DNA of 5,220 nucleotides from Desulfovibrionales bacterium GWA2_65_9 (GTDB lineage Bacteria; Desulfobacterota; Desulfovibrionia; Desulfovibrionales; Desulfovibrionaceae): contig MGTN01000028.1 in assembly GCA_001799475.1 (NCBI GenBank), positions 4,138 through 9,357 on the forward strand. The letters run 5' to 3'. Each line of letters opens with the position of its first letter. Within the stretch, counting starts at the first letter, position 1. Under the pieces are notes generated by a model. The model searched no databases. It saw nothing but the letters and a program-made list of their open reading frames with translations, and was not told the DNA's origin. Below, in pieces: positions 1 through 5,040 of the stretch. The position numbers and the translations under genes were made by a program.

Positions 1-1
1 C

Positions 2-1432
2 GATGCCCAGGCGGTTTCCGTAAAGGTCTCCATCGACCGCCAGGGCCAAGCCATCGGCATTATTGAGGTCAGCTTTACCCGGAGATTCGTGCAGGAAGAA
101 CTGAAGCGGATGCTCTGGACCTCAGCCATTGGTACCCTCATTGTCGATGGCGCAGTTGTGGCCATTCTCTTCCTGGTCATCAGCATGATCGTCATCCGGC
201 CTCTTGCCGCCATGCAGGGCTACGCCCAGTCGGTGGGGGCAGGCAACCTGGCTTGCCAGGAAATGACAGGCTATTTCCTTGGCGAACTCGGTGCATTGAA
301 GGTCCATCTGGAAGCCATGGTGCGCAACCTCTCGGCCAACCTGGAAGCCGTGCGTCAGAAGAGCCTGGAGGCCGCCGAGAGCGCCCGCCAAGCCGGCGAG
401 GCCCGCGAGGTGGCGGAACAGGCTCTCAGGCGCGCCGAAAAGGCCAAGGAAGAGGGCATGCTCCAGGCTGCTCAGCAGTTGGAAGGTGTGGTGGGAATCG
501 TCACCTCTGCTTCTGAGGAGCTTTCCGCGCAGATTGATGAATCCAGCCGTGGCTCTGAAGAACAATCGCATCGTATCGGCGACACCGCTGCTGCCGTAAC
601 GGAAATGAGCACAACCGTGCTCGAGGTGGCCAAGAATGCCGCTCAGGCCGCCGAGACTGCAGATCGGGCCAGGAACAAGGCAATCGACGGAGCCAAAATC
701 GTCGATCAAGTGGTCCAGGGCATTGGCGAGGTGCAGAAGCAGGCCATCGCCCTCAAGGAGGACATGAACGCTCTGGGGCAGCAAGCCCAGGGCATCGGGC
801 AGGTCATGAACGTCATCTCCGACATCGCCGACCAGACCAATCTCTTGGCCCTGAACGCGGCCATTGAGGCTGCGCGCGCGGGAGATGCCGGGCGTGGCTT
901 TGCCGTGGTTGCCGACGAGGTGCGCAAGCTTGCGGAGAAGACCATGCTGGCCACCAAGGAAGTGGGCGACGCCATCCGCGGTATCCAGGACAGTGCGCTC
1001 AAGAGCATTGCCAATGCCGAAGACACAGCGACACTGATAGCCAGCTCAACCGGCATGGCCGCAAAGTCCGGCGAGGCCCTCAAGGAGATTGTGGCCTTGG
1101 TGGATACCACGACCGACCAGGTGCGCCTGATCGCCACGGCGTCGGAGGAGCAATCCGCAGCCAGTGAAGAGATTTCGCATTCCGTCGAAGACGTGAACCG
1201 GCTCTCCATCGAGACGGCAGACGCCATGCGCCAATCAGCCGAGGCCGTGAGCAAAATGGCCGAGCAGGCCCAAATCCTGCGCAACCTCATCGACCAGATG
1301 GAGGAAGCTGGCGGCATGGAGCGCAAGAGTCGGCCCGTGGCCACCTCCAAGGCCCAGCATGCGCCCAAGCCCTTGGCGTCCGTGAAAACACCCGCCCGGC
1401 CAGCCGGGAAAACCGGGAACATCAGAAGGTAG
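2..1432 (+). CDS. Methyl-accepting chemotaxis protein, 3' part (5' end outside the window)
   Basis: This is a chemoreceptor: an inner-membrane protein that relays periplasmic ligand signals to the CheA/CheW kinase array. The frame is open from base 2, so the gene starts upstream; the GTG at 89 lies inside the protein and is not a start. Of the 476 visible residues, 1-37 are the end of the periplasmic sensor domain, about 38-64 form a transmembrane helix, and about 65-117 are HAMP-like. A long coiled coil follows, with the diagnostic hairpin tip at 272-314 (DQTNLLALNAAIEAARAGD, then GRGFAVVADEVRKLAE). The family assignment is firm from this tip alone. The C-terminus is a basic, Pro/Ala-rich tail of about 35 residues without a recognisable CheR-tethering pentapeptide. 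The ligand cannot be deduced because most of the sensor domain is missing. The next gene on the same strand encodes a periplasmic binding protein 160 bases away; a functional link is possible but not shown. Confidence 0.96.
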   Translation, partial: DAQAVSVKVSIDRQGQAIGIIEVSFTRRFVQEELKRMLWTSAIGTLIVDGAVVAILFLVISMIVIRPLAAMQGYAQSVGAGNLACQEMTGYFLGELGALKVHLEAMVRNLSANLEAVRQKSLEAAESARQAGEAREVAEQALRRAEKAKEEGMLQAAQQLEGVVGIVTSASEELSAQIDESSRGSEEQSHRIGDTAAAVTEMSTTVLEVAKNAAQAAETADRARNKAIDGAKIVDQVVQGIGEVQKQAIALKEDMNALGQQAQGIGQVMNVISDIADQTNLLALNAAIEAARAGDAGRGFAVVADEVRKLAEKTMLATKEVGDAIRGIQDSALKSIANAEDTATLIASSTGMAAKSGEALKEIVALVDTTTDQVRLIATASEEQSAASEEISHSVEDVNRLSIETADAMRQSAEAVSKMAEQAQILRNLIDQMEEAGGMERKSRPVATSKAQHAPKPLASVKTPARPAGKTGNIRR

Positions 1433-1580
1433 TGCCGCGTTCAATAAGGCGATTATTCCCTGGCTTAGCTTATACAGTCCGCCAAAAGGACCAATATGTT
1501 TGGCCGCGTTTGCGCAGCATATAGGGGGCTGAGTGGCAATGGGACAGAAAATCGTCTGCACATTCAACAAGGCTAGATCT

Positions 1581-1586
1581 AGGAGG
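1581..1586 (+). promoter_or_regulatory. Shine-Dalgarno site that decides the start of the binding-protein gene
   Basis: A perfect AGGAGG lies 6 bases before the ATG at 1593. An in-frame ATG at 1533 has no comparable site and would put 20 extra polar residues before the signal peptide, so 1593 is the better start. I see no convincing promoter in 1433-1580. Confidence 0.85.
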
Positions 1587-1592
1587 CGCAAA

Positions 1593-2330
1593 ATGAAGTG
1601 TTGGCTATCTACTCTGCTTCTTCTGATGGCTTTGACTCTGGCCACTCCCGCCTGGGCGGGCAGCGTGAAGTTGGCCACCCTGGATTGGGAGCCGTACATC
1701 AGCAATGCCATGCCGGGGAACGGCTTCGTGGCGGAAGTGGTGCGCGAGGCCTTCAAACGCCAGGGCCAAGACGCAAAATTTGAGTTCATGCCCTGGGCGC
1801 GCGTTGTGGCAGTGGCCAAAAAGGGCGAGGTCGATGCGTACCTGCCCGAATACTATGCCAAGGAGCTGGAAAAGGACTTCCTGCTTTCCGATCCGTTTCC
1901 TGCCGGGCCGCTGGGTTTCTTCAAGCTCAAGAACAAGGCCATCACCTGGAAGAGCCTGGATGACCTGAAGCCCTATAATATTGGCGTGGTGCGCGGCTAT
2001 GTGAATACCGCCGAATTCGACGCCCGCAAGGATTTGAAGAAGGATGAGGTCGACGAAGACACCCTGAATCTGAAGAAGCTCATCGCTGGCCGCATCGACC
2101 TTATGGTGGCCGACAAGTATGTGGGCCTGTTTCTTGCCAAGAAAGTCATCCCCAGTGATGCCGAGAAGATCGAATTCATGAGCCCGGTGCTGGAAAAGAA
2201 GGAGTTGTATGTCTGCTTCCCCAAGTCCAAGCCGGGCTCCAAGGCTCTGTGCGAGGCCTTCAACCAGGGCCTGAAGTCCATGAAGGCCGACGGCACTCTG
2301 CAGGCCATCATGAAGAAGAATGGTTTCTAG
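1593..2330 (+). CDS. Periplasmic solute-binding protein, family 3-like (SBP_bac_3), orphan
   Basis: This encodes a 245-residue exported protein of the family 3 periplasmic binding fold, which normally delivers small polar solutes such as amino acids to an ABC importer or a sensor. Residues 1-22 are a clear Sec signal peptide: Lys2, a Leu-rich core and a cleavage motif ending AWA before Gly23. The mature part shows the usual order: the first strand (VKLATLDWEPYI, 25-36), the GEVDAYLPEYY segment (78-88), FLLSDPFPAGPLGFF (96-110), the domain-2 strand NIGVVRGYVNT (129-139) and GRIDLMVAD (166-174), where Asp174 matches the ligand-contacting Asp of the family. The usual T-x-E-R motif with the carboxylate-binding Arg is absent (YYAKELEKD instead), so an amino-acid ligand should not be assumed. 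Cys208 and Cys220 could pair. No permease or ATPase gene adjoins and a terminator follows at once, so it is probably transcribed alone. It may serve a distant transporter or a sensor. Confidence 0.88.
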   Translation: MKCWLSTLLLLMALTLATPAWAGSVKLATLDWEPYISNAMPGNGFVAEVVREAFKRQGQDAKFEFMPWARVVAVAKKGEVDAYLPEYYAKELEKDFLLSDPFPAGPLGFFKLKNKAITWKSLDDLKPYNIGVVRGYVNTAEFDARKDLKKDEVDEDTLNLKKLIAGRIDLMVADKYVGLFLAKKVIPSDAEKIEFMSPVLEKKELYVCFPKSKPGSKALCEAFNQGLKSMKADGTLQAIMKKNGF

Positions 2331-2401
2331 GGTACACCTTCACGCGCGCGCAAATACGGAAGCCTGGTTCCTGTCGTCGTTAGGAATAGGTTAAGAAAAC
2401 G

Positions 2402-2440
2402 AAAAACGGGTTACAGCCATTCCGCTGTAACCCGTTTTTT
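2402..2440. terminator. Strong bidirectional intrinsic terminator
   Basis: A perfect 15-bp stem (AAAAACGGGTTACAG at 2402-2416, CTGTAACCCGTTTTT at 2425-2439) encloses an 8-base loop and ends in T6. The A-run on the left gives an equal U-run on the minus strand. It ends the binding-protein gene at 2330 on the plus strand. It also lies just past the 3' end of the minus-strand tRNA remnant at 2444, which it would once have terminated. Confidence 0.93.
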
Positions 2441-2443
2441 CTT

Positions 2444-2524
2444 CGGTGGAGACAAGAGAGGATTGAACCACTGGCCTATACATTGTGAATGCTTTCCCAC
2501 TGTATCCCCCCAGCCAATCTCTCC
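2444..2524 (-). pseudogene. Decayed tRNA gene remnant, anticodon loop reading CAC (Val-like)
   Basis: Read on the minus strand, this stretch keeps tRNA landmarks. There is a 3' end TGTCTCC + A + CCG (CCA with the last base changed), a TTCAATC T-loop (2461-2467) and an anticodon-like loop TTCACAA that would read CAC (Val). A 5' GGAGAGA (2518-2524) pairs with the 3' acceptor strand at 6 of 7 positions. It cannot fold as a working tRNA. The T-stem has mismatches, the anticodon stem has at least one, and the D-arm region does not fit (a G7 run and an overlong loop). GGATACA at 2501-2507 is an alternative 5' acceptor strand, also 6 of 7 paired, so the right boundary is uncertain. A terminator directly past the 3' end supports an origin as a transcribed minus-strand gene. 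The amino-acid identity is tentative. Confidence 0.45.
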
Positions 2525-2691
2525 GCGAGCCGACTCGTCCACAATTGGCTGTGCCTCGCCAGTATCTACAGGACCCTGTGCCCGGTAATCACAGTAGTTT
2601 TATCATGTTAAGAACCGGGTTTCGAAATGGCCTTAGTGTGGCCACTGGCTCCTCCTTGCTCCACTTCCTGGAGTGAGTGGAGCAAAATGGC
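2525..2691. other. Gene-free spacer with small inverted repeats
   Basis: I see no credible protein gene here. The short open frames lack a ribosome site and overlap the tRNA remnants or hairpins. Apart from the hairpin listed separately, it holds two weak inverted repeats: CCCGGT (2581-2586) with ACCGGG (2614-2619), and TGGCC (2629-2633) with GGCCA (2639-2643). Neither is followed by a T-run. Confidence 0.5.
2658..2683. repeat. Perfect 8-bp inverted repeat (hairpin)
   Basis: GCTCCACT (2658-2665) and AGTGGAGC (2676-2683) are perfect inverted copies around a 10-base loop. The right arm is followed by AAAA and no U-run appears on either strand, so it is not an obvious terminator. It lies between the two tRNA remnants; its role is unknown. 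Confidence 0.6.
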
Positions 2692-2724
2692 AAGAGAAAA
2701 GGACGACCCAAGCCGAGCCGTCCT
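2692..2724 (-). terminator. Intrinsic terminator for the minus-strand tRNA-Leu remnant
   Basis: On the minus strand AGGACGGCTC and GGGTCGTCCT form a 10-bp RNA stem (8 Watson-Crick pairs plus two G-U) around the 5-base loop GGCTT, then TTTTCTCTT. The plus-strand version has two A-C mismatches and no T-run, so the signal is directional. It starts 19 bases past the CCA of the tRNA remnant, where a tRNA terminator is expected. Confidence 0.75.
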
Positions 2725-2743
2725 CTTAACCCGTTGATATAAT

Positions 2744-2827
2744 TGGTGCCCAGGGTCGGACTTGAACCGACATAACCCGAGGTTGAGGGATTTTAAGTCC
2801 CTAAAGTCAGCTATCACCCATCTTCAC
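2744..2827 (-). pseudogene. tRNA-Leu(UAA) remnant, 5' acceptor strand lost; candidate attachment site of the adjacent integrase
   Basis: On the minus strand the 3' half is a sound class II leucine tRNA. It has an encoded CCA (2744-2746), discriminator A, the acceptor strand CCTGGGC (2748-2754) and a perfect 5-bp T-stem with a TTCAAGT loop (2755-2771). The variable arm is a 4-bp stem (2774-2784), and a perfect 5-bp anticodon stem closes a CTTAAAA loop, anticodon TAA at 2793-2795. The 5' side fails: GCCCAGG is expected but GTGAAGA is found (2821-2827), and the D-arm is shortened and lacks the conserved GG. The gene is thus truncated or recombined rather than functional. Integrases commonly use tRNA 3' ends as targets, and this one starts about 130 bases to the right. 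This arrangement fits the fragment left at the far end of an integrated element, with the complete tRNA at the other end. Decay in place is the alternative. Confidence 0.75.
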
Positions 2828-2845
2828 ATGTTATTCCAAAAAGTC

Positions 2846-2874
2846 TTGACCACCAACAGTTTGTAAGCCATAAT
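2846..2874 (+). promoter_or_regulatory. Sigma70-type promoter for the integrase gene
   Basis: TTGACC (2846-2851) and CATAAT (2869-2874) are separated by exactly 17 bases; each hexamer matches consensus at 5 of 6 positions. Transcription would begin near 2881 and give a leader of roughly 70 bases before the integrase ATG. Confidence 0.7.
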
Positions 2875-2918
2875 CCTTCACGTTCGGTCACGGAAAACCA
2901 CCCCATGTAACCGAAAAA

Positions 2919-2940
2919 GGTTGCACAGGGGTTGCACAGA
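2919..2940 (+). repeat. Tandem 11-bp direct repeat in the integrase leader
   Basis: GGTTGCACAGG (2919-2929) is followed at once by GGTTGCACAGA (2930-2940): two copies, 10 of 11 identical, with a period of one helical turn. The second copy abuts the ribosome site of the integrase. Paired short direct repeats next to an integrase gene are typical of arm-type integrase or excisionase binding sites. That role is inferred. Confidence 0.6.
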
Positions 2941-2952
2941 AGGGGAGGGGGC

Positions 2953-4191
2953 ATGGCAAAGTGGAAGAACTGCTCAAAGGGCGTCCGCTACCTGGAGCAT
3001 GAAACCCGCCGACACAACAAGCGCCCGGACCGCTACTACATGCTCACCTACAAGCGCGAGGGGAAGACCACGAGCGAGGCCATCGGCTGGGCCAGCGACG
3101 GCCACGCCCAGGGCGAGGCCGAAGACCTCATGGAGTCCCTGCGGAAGAACTGGCGCTCCGGCACAGGGCCTCAGTCTCTGCGTGAGATGCGCGAGACTGA
3201 GCAGGGCAAGGTCAAGGTCGAAAAGGCCGCCCACGAGGCGAAGACGCGCCAAGGGGTGACGCTGGCCGACTACTGGACCTCGGATTTTTACCCCCATGCC
3301 CAGCGGACGAAAAAGGAATGTAGCTGGGCCAAGGAAGAGCAGCACTTCCGTCGGTGGCTGGCTCCAGAGTTCGGCAAGGTTTCCTTGGTGGACATCGGGC
3401 TTGAGCAGTGGGATGCCCTCATGCAGACCCTGCACAAGGCCGGTCTTTCTCAGCGCAGCCGCCAGTATATTGCCGGAACTCTGCGCCGCATCCTGCGCCA
3501 CGCACAAGATCGGAAGTTGCCCGTCCAGGTGCCCAGCGGTCGGCAGATAGGTGCCACGGCCCCCTTGAATAATCGCCGCCAGCGCGTGTTGACCCCAACA
3601 GAGAAGGAACAGCTTCTGGCCGACCTTGCCGTACGTGATATTCGCACGTGGCGGCTTGTTCACTTCGCCCTGCTGACCGGCTGCCGTCTGTTCGAGGCGC
3701 GGGGGTTGCGCTGGGGGGCCGTGGACCTCGACGCGGCTGTGGTGCGCTTCCTGGACACCAAAAACAAGGATTCCCGCTGTGTGCCACTGGCGCGTCCGTT
3801 GACGGAGATGTTCAAGGCCATGCAGACGGAGTTGGGCACAAAGCCTGCCGCCGATGCGCCCGTTTTCGCGAATGAGCGTGGCGTGGCGTGGACCGCAGTG
3901 CCCTCGGCGTTTTTGACCGCCATTCAAGAGCTTGGTCTCAATGATGGGCGCGGACCGCTGGATCGCGTGAGCTTCCACAGCTTGCGGCACACCGTCGCCA
4001 CTGAGCTGGCCCAAGAGCTGGATATCCGCAGCCTCATGGCCTTCATGGGCTGGAGGCACGTGGCTATGGCAGCGCGGTACATCCATGAGGACCAGGACGC
4101 CCAGCGCGCTGCCCTGGCGACCCTTGAGCGCCGCCTCAAGCCTGCTGACGGCAAGGTGATCCCGCTGCACCGGGTGACTGCTGGAGAATGA
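2953..4191 (+). CDS. int: Tyrosine recombinase / phage-type integrase
   Basis: This 412-residue site-specific recombinase cuts and rejoins DNA at attachment sites to insert or excise a mobile element. Residues 1-100 form the variable arm-binding region. About 102-188 are the SAM-like core-binding domain (TLADYWTSDFYP onwards) and about 212-395 the catalytic domain. The active-site set is visible: Arg245 in TGCRLFEARGLRW, Lys270 in the DTKNKDSR hairpin, His342 and Arg345 in SFHSLRHT, Trp367 in MGWRH at the usual second-His position, and nucleophile Tyr376 in AARYIH. Nothing looks missing, so it is probably active. The ATG at 2953 follows a purine-rich AGGGGAGGGG; a TTG at 2932 would add 7 residues but lies inside the direct repeat. 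It has its own promoter and terminator. The tRNA-Leu fragment just upstream suggests integration at that tRNA. Its base composition is as GC-rich as its neighbours, which argues against a very distant donor. Confidence 0.95.
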   Translation: MAKWKNCSKGVRYLEHETRRHNKRPDRYYMLTYKREGKTTSEAIGWASDGHAQGEAEDLMESLRKNWRSGTGPQSLREMRETEQGKVKVEKAAHEAKTRQGVTLADYWTSDFYPHAQRTKKECSWAKEEQHFRRWLAPEFGKVSLVDIGLEQWDALMQTLHKAGLSQRSRQYIAGTLRRILRHAQDRKLPVQVPSGRQIGATAPLNNRRQRVLTPTEKEQLLADLAVRDIRTWRLVHFALLTGCRLFEARGLRWGAVDLDAAVVRFLDTKNKDSRCVPLARPLTEMFKAMQTELGTKPAADAPVFANERGVAWTAVPSAFLTAIQELGLNDGRGPLDRVSFHSLRHTVATELAQELDIRSLMAFMGWRHVAMAARYIHEDQDAQRAALATLERRLKPADGKVIPLHRVTAGE

Positions 4192-4197
4192 TGCGAG

Positions 4198-4223
4198 GCC
4201 CTGGGCGTGGTGCTCAGGGCTTT
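4198..4223 (+). terminator. Probable terminator of the integrase gene
   Basis: GCCCTGGGC (4198-4206) pairs with GCTCAGGGC (4212-4220), 9 bp with one G-U, around a GTGGT loop and is followed by TTTAAAT. The stem is strong but the T-run is short, so termination may be partial. It begins 6 bases after the integrase stop. Confidence 0.6.
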
Positions 4224-4232
4224 AAATAGAGC

Positions 4233-4269
4233 GGCTCCGGCAGGGTGGTACCAGCATCCTGCCGGAGCC
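4233..4269. repeat. Perfect 12-bp inverted repeat with a palindrome in the loop
   Basis: GGCTCCGGCAGG (4233-4244) and CCTGCCGGAGCC (4258-4269) are exact inverted copies; in RNA the stem extends to 15 bp, leaving a 7-base loop. At DNA level the centre holds the 8-bp palindrome TGGTACCA (4246-4253). No T-run follows on either strand. It lies 27 bases before the next gene's ATG, so it could be a second terminator stem, a leader structure limiting that gene's expression, or a protein-binding site. Confidence 0.75.
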
Positions 4270-4296
4270 TAACCAGTGACCCGTATAGGGGGGAAC

Positions 4297-4980
4297 ATGG
4301 CTGACAAAAGTTTACGCGAGACGCACACCGCTGGCAACGGAATTGACTTTGAGCGTCTCGCAAATGATTCTCTTGCACCGCTGGAGAGCTTCCACCGGAT
4401 AATCCATCGTGACGGCGAAGTCGAATCAGGGAATTTGTCCGGCCACGAAATTTCAGACATCATAGGCGTGCTCCTGAGCCACGCGCGCGAAACAATTCTG
4501 CGGGCAGGTGGGGTAGCCGTGATCGCCCTGGTACTGACCCTTGCCCTCGCCTCCATCCCGACTCCCGGTCACGCGCAAGAGCTTTTCGACAGCCCGAAAT
4601 CAACACAGGCCGCTATCGACTTCACCCTGGCCGAAGGCATGGTCTCCGGCCACCATGGGCTCACCATCAAAGCCGCTCAGTTCATGGAATTGGGCGGTTC
4701 ACCCAATAAAGACGCCGCGACCCGAACCATTATGAACAAGGCCGCATGGCTCAGCATCGTGAACGCCCACAGGATGCTCGACTCCCTGTACGGCGGCATC
4801 AACAATCCCGAGACGAAAGCCGAGATGAAGAAGAGCCTACGGTTTCTGGACTCTGGCATTACCCTCATCGGCAAGCGGCTGGGCTGGAATGAAGCCGCCA
4901 CTAAGGCGCAGTACGCGAAGGCTCGCGGCATGATCGAGGCCCGGATTGTGGAGCTTCGCAAAACCACGTTTGCCAGCTAG
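4297..4980 (+). CDS. Unknown protein with an internal membrane segment / signal-like sequence
   Basis: I do not recognise this 227-residue protein. Residues 1-68 are polar (SLAPLESFHRIIHRDGEVE). About 71-86 are strongly hydrophobic (GGVAVIALVLTLALAS) and 87-94 read SIPTPGHAQ-like, resembling a signal-peptidase site after Ala93. Residues 95-227 are Ala/Lys-rich and look helical, with two cysteine-free halves around a GGSPNKDA turn. From the ATG at 4297 it would be a single-pass protein with the N-terminus inside. AGGGGGG 3 bases before this ATG supports the start, although a GTG at 4276 is also in frame. If translation began at the GTG at 4468 (residue 58), the product would be a textbook secreted protein, but that codon has no clear ribosome site. 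By hand count third-position GC is about 54% for codons 1-57 and about 75% afterwards. It lies behind the integrase as a likely element-borne gene and ends at its own terminator. No function is proposed. Confidence 0.8.
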   Translation: MADKSLRETHTAGNGIDFERLANDSLAPLESFHRIIHRDGEVESGNLSGHEISDIIGVLLSHARETILRAGGVAVIALVLTLALASIPTPGHAQELFDSPKSTQAAIDFTLAEGMVSGHHGLTIKAAQFMELGGSPNKDAATRTIMNKAAWLSIVNAHRMLDSLYGGINNPETKAEMKKSLRFLDSGITLIGKRLGWNEAATKAQYAKARGMIEARIVELRKTTFAS

Positions 4981-5003
4981 AACATAGACTCTTTGCCTCA
5001 GAT

Positions 5004-5038
5004 GAAGGGCCGTTCGGAGTGAATCCGGGCGGCCCTTT
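5004..5038 (+). terminator. Intrinsic terminator of the unknown membrane-protein gene
   Basis: GAAGGGCCGTTCGGA (5004-5018) and TCCGGGCGGCCCTTT (5024-5038) pair along 15 positions, mostly Watson-Crick with a few G-U, around a 5-base loop GTGAA. The T-run is only TTT, but the stem is long and GC-rich and lies 23 bases after the stop. Confidence 0.75.
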
Positions 5039-5040
5039 CA

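Noticed and set aside
89..91. GTG at 89 as the start of the chemoreceptor gene
   Set aside because: The frame is open to the left edge and the upstream residues continue a plausible sensor-domain strand. There is no ribosome site and the protein would begin just before its second membrane helix.
706..1422. Long minus-strand open frame of 238 codons inside the chemoreceptor gene
   Set aside because: It is antisense to a conserved coding region. Long shadow frames are expected in GC-rich genes, and its translation shows no domain.
1494..1522. ATATG...CATAT inverted repeat before the binding-protein gene, as an operator
   Set aside because: It is only 5 bp with a 19-base spacer and no nearby promoter elements could be identified.
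2485..2676. 63-codon plus-strand open frame between the tRNA remnants
   Set aside because: It has no ribosome site, starts inside the tRNA remnant and runs through a hairpin. The translation has no recognisable feature.
2402..2827. CRISPR array or integron attC cluster
   Set aside because: The hairpins here differ in sequence and spacing and none recurs. There are no repeat-spacer units and no cas genes, and the recombinase shows no integron-specific insertion that I can see.
2828..2880. Promoter for the minus-strand tRNA-Leu remnant
   Set aside because: The only AT-rich minus-strand hexamers lie right against the tRNA 5' end with poor partners. The clear -35/-10 pair here points the other way, to the integrase.
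2974..4170. Minus-strand open frame of 398 codons opposite the integrase
   Set aside because: It covers the integrase almost end to end. The plus-strand product has a complete tyrosine recombinase active site, so this is a shadow.
4200..4206. CCTGGGC matching the lost acceptor sequence of the tRNA-Leu, as a displaced 5' half
   Set aside because: It is only 7 GC-rich bases within the integrase terminator hairpin, with no D-arm beside it. Chance is sufficient.
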